Positions 1 through 11,256 of a DNA stretch of 64,000 nt are shown piece by piece. The notes under the pieces were generated by a model, which was not told the DNA's origin, searched no databases, and worked only from the letters and a program-made list of their open reading frames with translations. The first letter of the stretch is position 1. Every line of letters begins with the position of its first letter. A program made the translations under genes and the position numbers. The stretch comes from Conoideocrella luteorostrata (Eukaryota; Ascomycota; Sordariomycetes; Hypocreales; Clavicipitaceae), in the NCBI GenBank assembly GCA_032433595.1, contig JASWJB010000175.1:26382-90381 (forward strand). The letters run 5' to 3'.

Positions 1-1286
1 CCATGCTCCAGAGCCAAAAGAGTCACCATCTTTCGAATCTCATATTCCGTGATCTGGGGAACTTCAACGTCGATGAACAACCCAGCATCCTGAAGCATCA
101 AATACAGCTGCTTCGTTTCTCTAAAATTGCCTTGAGGCCTTGCGTGCCGAGATAGTAAGCGGCAGACCAGCCTTCCTCGCGCCCAGGAAAAAGATGTCGG
201 GTGCTGAGAGAATAAGCTGATGGATTCCCGCAAGACCTCGCGATGATTTCCAGTTCGTATGAGATTCATGAACGGCACCAAGAATTTTAGTGGATCTTTG
301 CTCAGCGGGAGTATGGTGGTTAGAACGCTTGTCATATTTTCTGGACAGGAGAGGGAGACAACGTGGAGAAGTCGAATAGCCTGGGATCGAAGCGGTCTCG
401 CGGCTTTCGGCAGAGGGGGACCAAACGATGACACTTTTTGGACTATTGCAATTGCCAGACCAAGTCTCTCAGAGTTCGTATCCTTGTTGGTGTCAAAAGT
501 TTCTATATCTCTAAGTAACCGTTCCAAAGCCGGCACCGCATCGTCATAGAATGGTCGAGGAACTGGATTGCTTTCATCCTGCTTTCGCAGGTACAGGCGA
601 GCGGAATCTATGGAGCTGATGACTTCAATAGCGGTATTGTCGGAAACGACCTCGTACTCATCTGACTCTGGTGCTACAGGGGCAGATTCGTTTTTCGTAG
701 TGTTGACATCGGCTGTCGAGCTGGGTTTGTTCGACAGAGTAATTCGCGAGAGGTTCGATTGTACCAAGCTTCGTGGTGCCTTCCAGTCCAGATCGAAGTG
801 TTTGGTGGAATGTAGAGGCGTTATTTTTAAATTATCCAAACTGACCATGTCCAGCCCGTTACGAATAAAGTCGGCAGCGGTGGTTGATTTACCGGTCTCG
901 TTGCGCCTGTCAGCTCGACTGGTAGATTGTGTCCGCCCGCTATCATGATCGTGAGACTCTCTGGAATTCTCAGCCCCTATGAGATGGGCACGACCCCTGC
1001 GACGGGTAGACGTCCTGGGCCGGGGGAGAGAGGCCATAGACAAGACATCGTCATCAACCTCAGCAAACCTAGCTTCCCACGATGCGTGACTTTCTGCTAA
1101 AGCAATTGGCCCGCGGTTATTCTGAACCATGTGCAGTTTTCGAGCATTGTCAATCGCAGCACGGGCGATTTGCAGTCGGCGTCGACGTTCCTCAGCTAGC
1201 AAAATTACAGAACAGGAGGTCGTCAAGATTACGCCTCGCAGTGCATTGAGCGCAGCTCTAGAGGGCACGGGGTTTTTGCTGGCCAT
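1..1286 (-). CDS. Conserved fungal protein, possibly PPR-like, 3' end cut off by window edge
   Basis: The minus strand is open without a stop from an ATG at 1286 to the window edge, giving 428 N-terminal residues. Residues 14-40 hold a hydrophobic stretch (ALRGVILTTSCSVILLAEE) followed by a run of arginines (ERRRR), and then a basic helix. That layout looks like the N-terminus of fungal mitochondrial pentatricopeptide (PPR-type) proteins, but this is only a resemblance. Residues 90-220 are polar and probably disordered. After about residue 240 the sequence is leucine-rich and helical, as expected for helical repeats (for example LKFLVPFMNLIRTGNHREVL). No catalytic motif was recognised and no intron is needed. 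The start is the first ATG in this frame; another ATG at 1299 lies in a different frame. Function unknown; the PPR suggestion is weak. Confidence 0.6.
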   Translation of the reverse strand, partial: MASKNPVPSRAALNALRGVILTTSCSVILLAEERRRRLQIARAAIDNARKLHMVQNNRGPIALAESHASWEARFAEVDDDVLSMASLPRPRTSTRRRGRAHLIGAENSRESHDHDSGRTQSTSRADRRNETGKSTTAADFIRNGLDMVSLDNLKITPLHSTKHFDLDWKAPRSLVQSNLSRITLSNKPSSTADVNTTKNESAPVAPESDEYEVVSDNTAIEVISSIDSARLYLRKQDESNPVPRPFYDDAVPALERLLRDIETFDTNKDTNSERLGLAIAIVQKVSSFGPPLPKAARPLRSQAIRLLHVVSLSCPENMTSVLTTILPLSKDPLKFLVPFMNLIRTGNHREVLRESISLFSQHPTSFSWARGRLVCRLLSRHARPQGNFRETKQLYLMLQDAGLFIDVEVPQITEYEIRKMVTLLALEH

Positions 1287-2810
1287 TGCGAGAGCCCATT
1301 CTGGAAATTCTGTCGAAACAGGTACAGGACTGGCGTCTAAAGTAAGTTTTTGATGCCGTGGTGATGTAATTCGTCGAGGTCGATGGTATCACTGAGACCT
1401 ACGAAGGAAATGGAACGTCGGAACAAAAAGCCGTCTCACAGGCCAAGCGGCTACACTTCGGCAGCTTCGAATGCTCGGTAGCGGCTAATAGGTCCAACTA
1501 GCGTGGAGATCAGGCCCATCAGCATTAACTAAGCCACGGACGGTTTCTGGTTTCTACGCCATCTGGGTTATTTCTGCTGTCTCTGGTATCAATAACTAGT
1601 ATGAATGCATTCGGTGAAATGGTATAGGGAATGGCAGGCTAAGTCACCCGGGTTGAAAGTGTCATTACGGCTAGCCTCGGCGATCCCCGTACAGCCCAGC
1701 TAGCGACTTCGAGGCGTTTTGGAGAGAAGCCGATTGCAGCACGCACCCAGGCTTAACTAAAAGATCTCGTGGAATTTACAAAGAATATCTGAGGGGCGAC
1801 TTGCAGCACGCTGAAGATGGAATCTCAGCAGTAGATGATCGAAGAATTGTCGTGGCCGGTTTCAACGTCACACCTCGCCGTGTATGTTGTAGAGTCCGAG
1901 CACTGAGGTTGCAGGGCGTCAGCCTGCAGCCACAAAGTCAGACCTGAATCATCTGTCAGTACATACGTTCACATGCGCTCCTCATTAAGCGGTAAAGGGG
2001 GCGGATGGAATACAAAGCAAACGGTTCATGCAAGACCTCCGCCTCGCCAAAGAATCCAGACCAAAGATTGGTCGTTAGCAACGGCACTGTCAAAGGGTTC
2101 GGTTGCACTATTTTACCGCCCCAATGGCATAGAAGCAAAAACGATCAGATAAGAACTGTGGTAACCAAAGGTAGCGTGCGACTTTGCGACAGCCGAAAGC
2201 CACCAACGGCTAATGCACCACTCCACGTCCCGCTACTCAAGCAAGAAAGCCCAGCCATATCATATCCATCAGCAGGTCACGATCCAAAACTGCCCCCGAT
2301 TGCGTGGCACCTGAGGATTTGCGGAAGGATTAGCTGTAGGATTAGCTGTAGGATTAGCGTAGGCCAAAGGGGGTCATATGGGTCATATGGGTCATATCTC
2401 GGGTGAGCCAACTTCCGTACTCTGGCAGCCACTAATAAGCTGCTTTGACTCTTACAAGCCTTTCACCTCCTCAACAACGCAGAACCCAGACCGCGATTGC
2501 AATGTTGCAATGCCGCCATGTCTGCGCTAACACATATTTGTACCTGCCTCGCTGTATTTTCCTGTTCTTGCGGCCCAGAACACAGCCGAGCCGGCAAGAA
2601 GCAGCGGCAGGCTGCTTGCTGCAGATCTGGTTTTCTAGTTTTAGAGTTCACTTGACCCGTTAAAACATGCAAGCCGCCCGCAAATATCAAGTCCCTGTTG
2701 CTGAAACAAGTCGGTGCTCATATTAGTTTTAACATCAACACCTCTTCTTACTCTGCCGAGCCTGCTAGAATCCTTATTTCCATTCACTTGCCTTTGTCGC
2801 ACCTATTGCC
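1287..2810. other. Intergenic, no gene seen
   Basis: Short open frames here lack codon structure, splice logic or recognisable motifs. The stretch holds the 5' flank of the gene at 1-1286 and the promoter of the aldo/keto reductase gene. A small pair of tandem repeats lies at 2326-2397. Confidence 0.6.
2326..2397. repeat. Two adjacent minisatellites (12-bp x3 and 9-bp x3)
   Basis: The unit AGGATTAGCTGT occurs twice exactly at 2326-2349, and a third copy is one base shorter (2350-2360). Eleven bases later the unit GGTCATATG occurs three times (2372-2397, the last copy ending in C). Both are in the upstream region of the aldo/keto reductase gene. Confidence 0.85.
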
Positions 2811-4405
2811 ATGAATGTCGCGCTGCCTCAGGCGGATACGCCTGCATCGCCGCTGTCTCACTACCGACTTCTTTCACCCACAGCTTCGGTTCGAGTCAGT
2901 CCTTTATGCCTTGGCTCCATGAATTTTGGAGATGCTTGGTGAGATAACATCCTGGAGACAATCGCTTCCGCGAATTAAAGGAAATGTGAAGTGAGAAAAT
3001 GGGAGACAAGATATACTTACGATTTGGAGCATGCAGGGCTGATTGGATGGGAGAATGTAATCAACAAAACGCCGAGAAGATCCTTGACTTCTTTTATGAG
3101 CAAGTAAGTTTGTGTTGTCACTGTAAGAAGGCGGTGCATTTTCATAGCTATGCCGGTTACAAAATGTCACTAATGCCTTTGTGTTAGGGAGGTCCGTCAT
3201 GTTGCGCCTGCGCCAACAAAGAAATTCGAACCATGAGTTACTGACCTAATTATGTTTTGGTAGGAAACTTCATTGACACCGCCAACAGCTATCAGTTTGA
3301 GCAAACGGAGGTGTGGATTGGACAGTGGATGAAGAAACGTGGCAACCGTGACCAAATGGGTAAGTTTATTTGCCTCGCTCACTCTCATCGTCAATGAGGG
3401 CGGTGAGACTTACAAGTTGATCCGCGCCGCTCAGTTATTGCTACCAAATATACGACAAATTTCAAGGCCGGCCCCCACCAGCCTCGTATTATGGCCAATT
3501 TTGTTGGAAACGGCACCAAGAGTCTGCAAATATCCGTGAACGCCAGCTTGCAGAAGCTGCAGACAGACTATATTGATGTCTTGTATGTCCACTGGTGGGA
3601 CTACAGTGCTTCGATTCCAGAGGTAATGCAATCGTTGAACCAACTCGTTGCGAGCGGCAAGGTGCTGTATTTGGGCATCAGCGACGCGCCAGCGTGGATT
3701 GCCAGGTACGTGTTGTTCCGCCCTTGTACCAGTAATTCCGCGCTCCATCACCAACATTCTTTTACAGCAAAGCGAACGAATATGCGCGTAATCATGGGCT
3801 TCGCCAGTTCTCTGTATACCAGGGTCGGTGGTCCGCCGCCTGCCGGGACTTGGAGCGCGATATCATACCCATGTGCAAAGCTGAGGGAATGGCGATCACT
3901 CCATGGGGATCTCTAGGCGGTGGGAGTTTCAAGTCTGAACGAGCTCGAAGGTTAAACGATGGTCGCAAGGGAGAACCTAGTCATGCGGATATTAGCGTAA
4001 GTCGGGCATTGGAAGCCATTGCAGGACGCAAAAACACAACTATCACTAGTATTGCCTTGGCATATGTCATGCATAAAACGCCTTACGTTTTCCCTGTTGT
4101 TGGGGGACGGAAAATTGAGCACCTCAGAGCCAATATCGAGGCACTGACAATTGGGCTCACGGACGAGGAAATCCAAGAGATTGAGAGCGCCGTGTCCTTT
4201 GATTTGGGGTTTCCTCACAATTTCCTATGGGGTACCCAGCTTCCCAAGAATGCGCTACAAGACATCTGGCTGCTTTCAACAGCTGGAAACTTTGACCACG
4301 TGGATGACGTCAAGGTATGTGCTGGCCATGCCTCCTGGCTAAAGATGAGGACTTGCCGTACTGATGAGTTGATAGCCCATTAAACCAAAGGCAAACGGAG
4401 AATAG
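2811..4405 (+). CDS. Aldo/keto reductase, norsolorinic acid reductase / aryl-alcohol dehydrogenase type
   Basis: This is a cytosolic NADPH-dependent aldo/keto reductase of the AKR9-like group (aryl-alcohol dehydrogenases and the NorA/StcV reductases of polyketide pathways). The model has seven exons: 2811-2938, 3037-3103, 3188-3191, 3264-3359, 3435-3705, 3768-4314 and 4376-4405, totalling 380 aa. Family landmarks appear in order: [32 protein letters not shown] (the Asp/Tyr catalytic region), [47 protein letters not shown], and the coenzyme-binding [17 protein letters not shown]. Exon 3 is only 4 nt but is the only way found to join exon 2 to the GGNFIDTA motif in frame. Length and motifs suggest an intact enzyme. 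No polyketide synthase is nearby, so the substrate cannot be inferred. Confidence 0.85.
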
Positions 4406-4861
4406 AATCCTTCGTTTAACACGTATAGCTGGCGGTGGCGGTGGTTGCCGTATCGAACCGATAATTATGCCTATTGGGACCAAGGCACGCGATATCCGCG
4501 ATATCAGCGATACCCTGGGCGCTAAAGTGACTTGCCCTTGGATGGTTACTGCTTTGTGGTATTAAGTAGCTGCAGATAGAAGGCAGAAAAAGACATTGCC
4601 CCCTTCCCTTGCGTTATGTTTTAACTCTGCATCTATGACATGGGCACATGTTTCCGCAGGAATCAGATGCGCGCGAAAACCTTTCAATTACATCTCAATG
4701 GGTTGGTTCATAGTACGGGTATCTACAAACTGGCTCTTGTACACCTGCAGCTCAATAATAACATCCAGTATTATTCCCTTCGCCTATCCGAACGCCAGAA
4801 AGTTTAGATCCTACCCCGCCACATCGGTCTAAGATGAATGAATACATGTAATCCATTCCCG
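4406..4861. other. Intergenic between convergent genes
   Basis: This 456-bp stretch holds the 3' flanks of the aldo/keto reductase gene and BUB3. No further gene or element was seen. Confidence 0.6.
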
Positions 4862-6115
4862 TTATTTCGGCCCTTTACCTTTTGCTTCATTCTCTCCCAG
4901 TTCCCTAATAAGTACCGATGTAGCACCAGCCCCAGAATAATCTTCCTGGCCAGTCTCAAAACCAGGACATAATGCTATAGCGAGATATTTGCCGTCATTG
5001 GAGAAAGCCAGAGCGGCCACACTGTTGGGAAATTTTTGATATTGTTTTAACCGTCTTTTTGCCTCAGCATCCCACAGAGCCACGGTGCTGTCTCCACCGC
5101 CTGATGCGAAAGTTCCATGGACTGGGTGGAAAGCCAGCGCGTTGACGGGATACACGACGTCACCGTCACCATCAGGTGCCGCTTGTCTGTGGCACTTGAA
5201 CGCGTATTTGCGAGCCTGTGACTCTGCTGTATCCTCGAACCATTCCACAGCTACGCGACCCTCAATGCTGGATGTAGCATACCCGGCATCGTTAGGCATA
5301 CATGCCACGGCGCGGGTAAGATACCGGAGCGATGATTCCCGTTGCTGCCAGGGTTTTAACTCAGCTCCGCCAGAGGCAAAGAGCTGTGCTATGGCGTTGA
5401 TATCGTAGATGTGAATTATGCGACCAGTCATGGCAACTACAACCTTAGTGGGGCTGGAGGAGAGGGCTTGAGGTTTAGCGGGAAGAGAGATTCGGATCGG
5501 TGCGCTGGTAGGGGAGGAGAGATTGTGGAGGCTGAGAGTGCAGTCCCACGAGGCGGAGATGAGGATGTCTGTTCTGAGTTAGCTGCACGTACTCGCTAGA
5601 CTTCTCTGACATAAATTATATGAACGGCAGCTTACTGTGATCCTTGCTGTAAACAACGCGACGCACGGGGGCGGTATGTCGACTCAGAGCGACCTTGTCT
5701 CCAGTCTCTAGGTTCAGCCTGTGTTTAATAGTTAGGAACTTGCTACTGTCGTCTGGCGGAAGAAGTCAGTATTACCTGCTAACAGTCCAATCCAATCCGG
5801 CAGTAAAAGCTTCATCGTCGTTCGCCCCAAAGCATACATCCAAGACGGGAGCTCGGTGTTCATACGTATTTGTTAAGTTGCCCTCTGACACGCCATTCGC
5901 GATACTGTAGCTGTATACGTTCTTGTCCCATGATGAGACAAGGAGCTTGCTGGAATCGGTTGGCGCAAATGCGACGGCTGTTACTGCATCGCCGGGCGGA
6001 GGTGAGAGCTCAAATTGTGTAGCTGTTTTTTGTTTTGAAGTTAGACGCCTGGATTATTGCCAAATTGCATGTGCTACATAGCCAATTGGTCGGGGTTGGT
6101 CATACCTGGAGCCAT
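4862..6115 (-). CDS. BUB3: Mitotic checkpoint / mRNA export WD40 protein Bub3
   Basis: A seven-bladed WD40 propeller that binds GLEBS motifs of Bub1 and BubR1/Mad3 at kinetochores in the spindle checkpoint. The model has four exons on the minus strand: 6115-6106, 6022-5776, 5718-5636 and 5568-4862, giving 348 aa. It starts MAPATQFELSPPPGD. Blade sequences include VAFAPTDSSKLLVSSWDKNVY, APVLDVCFGANDDEAFTAGLDW, ILISASWDCTLSLH, and the Bub3-typical SSIEGRVAVEWFED and NALAFHPVHGTFASGGGDST. The last exon must begin at the second of two closely spaced AG sites (after 5569) to keep the frame. The first exon is only 10 nt. It diverges from the eIF2-alpha gene. Confidence 0.92.
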
Positions 6116-6549
6116 GATCGGTATGTGATATCCTCTACGAAGCAACGGGAAGATTTAGTTACTGGCGTGGCTATGGGTTGTTTACTTTAAAGGTCACGTG
6201 GTGCTTCTCGTCTCCTAGGCAGACCCCAGACAAACCTTGCCTAGGTAATGAGCACCCAAGAGATTTGGCGGATTCTGCCGTGAAATACCGCTTCACAAAC
6301 TAGCCACACCCCGCCACACCCCACCATCCATTCAGAGCACAGCAAATTATCAAAATTATGACTCTTTCAACCACTAAATCTCCCCGCCACGAACGAACCG
6401 AATCGCAATTTTTTAACCGGCCACTGGCATTTTTGTTGTGCCAGAAAATCCCAGAACCTTGAAATTTTGATATCTCAGTCCAACGAGAGGCGTCCGATAG
6501 TTTTACGTTCAAAAGCGGTGACGAAGTTTTGGGATCCGACCCCACGTTT

Positions 6550-6605
6550 TATATACCTCCCCTTCCCTATCCTTCAAACAACATAGGTTAAATTTTTTTT
6601 TTTTT
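6550..6605 (+). promoter_or_regulatory. TATATA box and T-tract upstream of SUI2
   Basis: TATATA lies at 6550-6555, about 84 bp before the SUI2 ATG at 6639. It is followed by a pyrimidine-rich stretch and a run of 13 T at 6593-6605. This arrangement is common in highly expressed ascomycete genes; promoter function is inferred. The 523 bp between BUB3 (6115) and SUI2 (6639) hold no other gene. Confidence 0.45.
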
Positions 6606-6638
6606 GGGAAGTGTAACGGCAAAGTCAATACCGCTAAG

Positions 6639-7799
6639 ATGTCGTTAACAAACTGCCGTTTTTATGAGGAGAAGTACCCGGAGATCGACAGCTTCGTCAT
6701 GGTCAATGTGAAGCAGGTTCGTTCAGAAAGATTGGGCTACATCGGAAGGCATGACGATTTGGATCTGACTGGTGTACACAGATCGCCGAAATGGGTGCTT
6801 ACGTCAAGCTTCTTGAGTACGATAACATCGATGGCATGATTCTCCTCTCCGAATTGTCGCGACGACGTATCCGAAGTATCCAGAAGCTCATTAGAGTCGG
6901 GCGTAACGAGGTTGTTGTCGTGCTTCGTGTCGACAAGGAGAAGGGTATGTGTAGTCATTCGGTTTTCTGGTCGCTGCCCGAATCCCACGGACCAATCTTG
7001 TGACGATACAAAGTAAAATTTAACAGGCTTACGCAGGCTACATTGATCTTTCCAAGCGACGTGTGTCTCCCGAGGATATGGTCAAGTGCGAAGAACGATA
7101 TAACAAGAGCAAGACTGTACACCTGATCATGCGACACGTCGCCGAGAAGACCCAAACCCCTATCGAGACTCTGTACGAGACTATTGCTTGGCCTTTGAAC
7201 AAGAGATACGGCCATGCCATTGATGCTTTCAAGCTGTCTATCACGTATGTACGACAATTAGTGGATTGCCGTCAAATCTTATGTCCTAATTTGTCTTTAG
7301 GAATCCCGAAGTCTGGAATGATATTTCTTTCCCCAGCAAACCAGTTGACGACGAATTGAAGCTGTACATTAGCAAGCGACTGACCCCTCAGCGTACCAAG
7401 GTCCGAGCTGATGTCGAAGTTACTTGCTTTGGTTATGAGGGTATTGATGCTGTAAAAACTGCTTTGAGAACCGCTGAGGCTGGCAATACCGCCGAGGGAG
7501 CCAATGCCGACACCCAGGTCAAGGTTAAGCTTGTCTCTCCACCACTATACGTGCTTACAAGCACTTCGTTCGACAAGAACCAGGGAATTACTCAATTGCA
7601 AGCGGCTATTGAGGGAATAAGGAAAAGCATCGTGGCCGCTGGTGGCAACTTGACTGTGAAGATGGAGCCCAAGGCCGTGACGGAGAGCGATGACGCCGAA
7701 TTGCAGGCCTTGATGGAGAAGAGAGAACGCGAGAACGCCGAGGTCAGCGGTGACGAGAGTCTGAGCGAGAGCGACGACAATATCCCTGAAACCATCTAA
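6639..7799 (+). CDS. SUI2: Translation initiation factor eIF2, alpha subunit
   Basis: The regulatory subunit of eIF2, which delivers Met-tRNAi to the 40S ribosome; phosphorylation of its N-terminal serine by Gcn2-type kinases triggers the integrated stress response. Four exons: 6639-6716, 6782-6944, 7037-7244 and 7301-7799, giving 315 aa. The S1 domain begins [20 protein letters not shown]. The kinase-target loop is intact and reads [16 protein letters not shown]; the phosphoserine is the first serine of ELSRRRIRS. It continues with [17 protein letters not shown], the helical domain and the C-terminal alpha/beta domain ([18 protein letters not shown]). The acidic tail ends DDNIPETI. The start has a T-rich leader and is the first ATG. 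Confidence 0.97.
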
Positions 7800-8570
7800 A
7801 CCAACGACAAATCACGAACAAATGAACGAAGCTGGAAAATGAAAGAAGTCGACGGCTGATGTTCTCATGACGACAGAGATGATGGGTGTGACAAGCATTG
7901 ACGCTTCGTAATCTTATCAATCCGGGCATGCGACGTGGCAAAAGTGCAGTTTAGATTTTTTTTTTTTTCTTATTTAAAACCCGAAGAGGGACTACATGAG
8001 GGCCATGAAAAATGGCGTTGGTTGGGGAGATATGTCAATATCGGCATTTCATGTAGCTATCGAAGTAGCACGTGACGCTTTCAAAATGGCGTTGGGAGAT
8101 TGATGAGGTTGTATTTAAATAAACATGCATACATCTCAAGAGTCCTAGTGGTTTCATATTACAACCTTTTCGTTGTGTGCATAATTCTGGGGTCGACACA
8201 AAAAGGAACGTAGCGCGCCTTGGTCTCTTATGTGCCAAAATGGTGCTGCCATATCACTGCCATTAATGATAGCCTTGCTCAACATTTGGCACATTGATTA
8301 ACTAAACAATACATGAGAGAGAATTTTTGTTCTTATCTCAATATGAGTATCTTCAGAGTAAGTTTGAGTAGCTAGAATAAATACTCATTTTGGCATTCAG
8401 GATTGGTTGCTCCTCGCAGTGACAGTTTCTGTACCCACCACAATCCATTCGTGCGCGCGTTCCGTCCCAACAGCCGCGGCTTGTGTCGAACCTCTTCTAA
8501 TCTCAATTCTTCAATCAGCTCACCAACACCCGATTTCCATAGGGCTCTTTGCTCGCGCCTCTACGGCTCA
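7800..8570. other. Intergenic
   Basis: Holds the SUI2 3' flank, with a T run near 7955, and the IMP2 promoter. The IMP2 frame is open upstream to about 8403 but has no ATG before 8571, so that part is taken as untranslated. Nothing else was recognised. Confidence 0.6.
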
Positions 8571-9222
8571 ATGCGCAAATCAACGGCTCTCGGGTCAATA
8601 TGGGCGCGATTGAAATGGCAGCAGCCGAGTGTCGCTAGAACTACAGCCTTGAATCTGATTGGATTTGCGACCTGGATCCCCGCCATTGCGTGGTTCAATC
8701 TCCATGTTGCGGAACTGACGCTGGTCGATGGAGCGTCTATGTATCCGTTTATGAATGAAGATAAAGATTCGACACTACGACGAGATGTGATTTTGAACTA
8801 CAAGTGGTCGCCGCAAGATGGCCTGGAGAGAGGAATGGTTGTTACTTTGAGGTTTGTTCTGTGCTTATGTTGGCGACATCGTGTCTTCAAAAGCCGATTT
8901 ATTCTCGGCATTTGAGTTTCTGATTACATCTCTCTTCATTAGAAGTCCGAATCACCCCGAGATTACAGCAGTCAAGCGAGTAGTTGCGCTAGAAGGAGAC
9001 GTCGTAAAGACAAAGACGCCATATCCCATTTCGACAGTCAAGATACCTCAAGGGCACATATGGGTTGAAGGAGATGGGCCACCAGGATCAAGCTTAGACA
9101 GCAATACCTATGGGCCTGTGTCGAAGAGGCTGCTTACAGGCAGGGTTACACATGTTGTTTTTCCCTTCAGGAAGTTTGGGCCTGTCAGATGGCGGGAGCA
9201 TGAGCGGAAGCTGGTTGGATGA
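8571..9222 (+). CDS. IMP2: Mitochondrial inner membrane protease subunit 2 (signal peptidase family S26)
   Basis: Catalytic subunit of the inner membrane peptidase that removes sorting peptides from intermembrane-space proteins. Two exons: 8571-8851 and 8943-9222, giving 186 aa. A single membrane segment (LIGFATWIPAIAWFNLHVAEL) precedes the serine motif LVDGASMYPF, where the serine before MYP is the nucleophile. The basic partner is the lysine of ITAVKRVVALEGDVV. The S26 boxes D/E follow as GHIWVEGDGPPGSSLDSNTYGPV. An NHPE-type loop and the size match Imp2 rather than Imp1. The ATG at 8571 is the first in frame. Confidence 0.9.
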
Positions 9223-9888
9223 GACTCGAGGGGCGGTGTTGAGATAAGGGATTGTAAACTATCAGAGCTGTATAACATCGGTTTGAGTGGCTGCGGAGAT
9301 TGTAAACTACGAAGATATAACCCAATAAATCAAGATACGGATAAGTCATTGGCATATGTGCCTTCCTTTCCTTCGACCTTTGCATGCGCTGGCTGTTAAT
9401 CTTGCATGAATCAAGTTTTTGGCAGGTGCTGCACGGACCACCTCCAAATGGCGATAACCCTATGGAGTACTCCGTAGTCCGTACGGAGTATTGCAGTCGG
9501 GCATCTCAGGCAGGTGTGGTATGCGACAGCACCGAAGAGTACGGAGTACACCAACGGTGCCTGCCCAAGCAGCCAGGGCGCAGTAAAAAAGTGGCTCGGG
9601 GATAATGTCGGAGAGAAAAGTTCTATGCGCCAACCAAAGCACTCGCATAGATACAGGACGCAACGTCATTCATTTCATTTGCTTATCCCGAAACGAACCA
9701 ATCCTCGTTACACAGCAGCAGCAGCAAGAGAGAAGAGCACGGCGACCACCACTCGTTTTAAAATATTGTTTTGACTCCAGCCTTGTGTTTTTGCTATTTG
9801 TTGACCTCGCATCGGGTCCTCTGGACCTCCCCATCCCCTCTGGTTTTCTACTCCTATATATCTGCGGTCTCGACAGTGGCGCTGGGCC
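9223..9888. other. Intergenic with TACGGAGTA cluster
   Basis: No gene was supported here; open frames on both strands are patternless. The middle holds a cluster of the short repeat listed separately at 9464-9548. A (CAG)n-like triplet patch lies near 9715-9726. Confidence 0.6.
9464..9548. repeat. Cluster of three TACGGAGTA / TACTCCGTA motifs
   Basis: TACTCCGTA is at 9468-9476, and TACGGAGTA is at 9482-9490 and 9540-9548. The first two face each other and form an imperfect inverted repeat (GGAGTACTCC core). The same 9-mer recurs at seven other places in the window, always outside the coding models. Confidence 0.8.
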
Positions 9889-11256
9889 ATGCCCCTTGCC
9901 TCGCAACTTTCGGATTTCTTCTTCTCCGGTTCGTCCACTGTGACTACAAGTAACAGCAACGATTTGGACGTTGTTGGTTTACAAAGGCCAACTCGCGATG
10001 CCGGTGTATACTCGAACCACCCGTCCAATCACAGTACCGTCATAGGGCTCGACGAAGGCCATACCATGAAAAGCGACGATGTTGAGGCTGAAGCCCGGCC
10101 GCCTTACCTCCATGTATGTGCATTATTGAGATACATTGTCAATGCTGGCCGGTTGTTGGCTTTGCCGATGTCTCCAAGACAGAGCATTTGTTAACCCTCT
10201 TTTAGGCCATGATTGCGGGTGGCATTGGAGGCTCGACAGGAGATTTGCTCATGCATTCTTTGGATACGGTAAAGACGCGGCAGCAAGGTGATCCAAATAC
10301 TCCACCGAAATACACATCCTTAGGACGATCGTACTATACAATATGGAGACAAGAGGGCATTCGTCGGGGCTTATATGGGGGTTGGATCCCAGCCTTGGGA
10401 GGCTCCTTTCCTGGGACTGTCATGTTTTTCGGGACATACGAATGGAGCAAACGATTCCTGATAGATCATGGACTGCAACAACATTTGGCTTATCTCTCAG
10501 CAGGTAAACAATGCCTGTTCACTTGCCTATACCCTGCACTACGATCTCGCCTCTAACATTATTATAGGATTTCTTGGTGATCTTGCTGCATCCATCGTCT
10601 ACGTCCCGTCGGAAGTCCTCAAGACTCGATTACAGCTACAGGGTCGATATAATAATCCTCATTTCAAATCCGGCTACAACTACCGAGGCACCGTGGATGC
10701 CGCTCGCACGATTGTTCGGATTGAAGGCGCAGCAGCCCTTTTCCACGGATATAAGGCTACATTATATCGAGACCTGCCATTTTCAGCTTTGCAGTTCATG
10801 TTTTGGGAGCAGTTCCATGCTTGGGCGAGAGTGTACAAGCAGAGTCGCGAGATTGGCGTGCCCTTGGAGCTTCTCACTGGTGCTGCGGCAGGTGGTTTGG
10901 CTGGAGTCATCACCTGTCCTCTCGACGTTGTCAAGACTAGACTACAAACACAAGTGAATCCCCCGGCTGACCCGACAAGCAAACTTAAAGAAGTCAATGC
11001 CGCGCAGAAACGACACATATCTACCTCGTCACCCAGCACTCACAGACCCCAGCCAGGCGCAATCGCACTGCACACGTCATCCGTCATCACCGGCTTGAAG
11101 GTCATCTATCGCACCGAGGGTATCGCCGGCTGGTTCCGTGGCGTCGGGCCCCGTGGCGTCTGGACGTTCATTCAAAGCGGTTGTATGCTGTTTTTGTATC
11201 AGCGCCTGCTGCATCAGCTCCAAGTCGTCATGCCTGCCGAGCGTGAGAACCCTTGA
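9889..11256 (+). CDS. MME1: Mitochondrial carrier, MME1 (YMR166C)-like
   Basis: A six-helix inner-membrane carrier. Three exons: 9889-10113, 10206-10503 and 10568-11256, giving 403 aa. Three repeats each carry the carrier signature PxD/ExxK/R: LMHSLDTVKTRQQGDP (first position altered), VPSEVLKTRLQLQGRYNNP and CPLDVVKTRLQTQVNPP. The run DLAASIVYVPSEVLKTRLQ and the long loop before the last helices match the yeast YMR166C/Mme1 group, reported to export mitochondrial magnesium. The N-terminal 75 residues are polar, and the third repeat has a polar insertion (HISTSSPSTHRPQPG). Family assignment is good; the magnesium role is by homology only. Confidence 0.85.

Noticed and set aside
2811..4405. 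Aflatoxin-type biosynthetic cluster suggested by the norsolorinic-acid-reductase-like gene
   Set aside because: Neighbours are housekeeping genes; the family is widespread outside such clusters.
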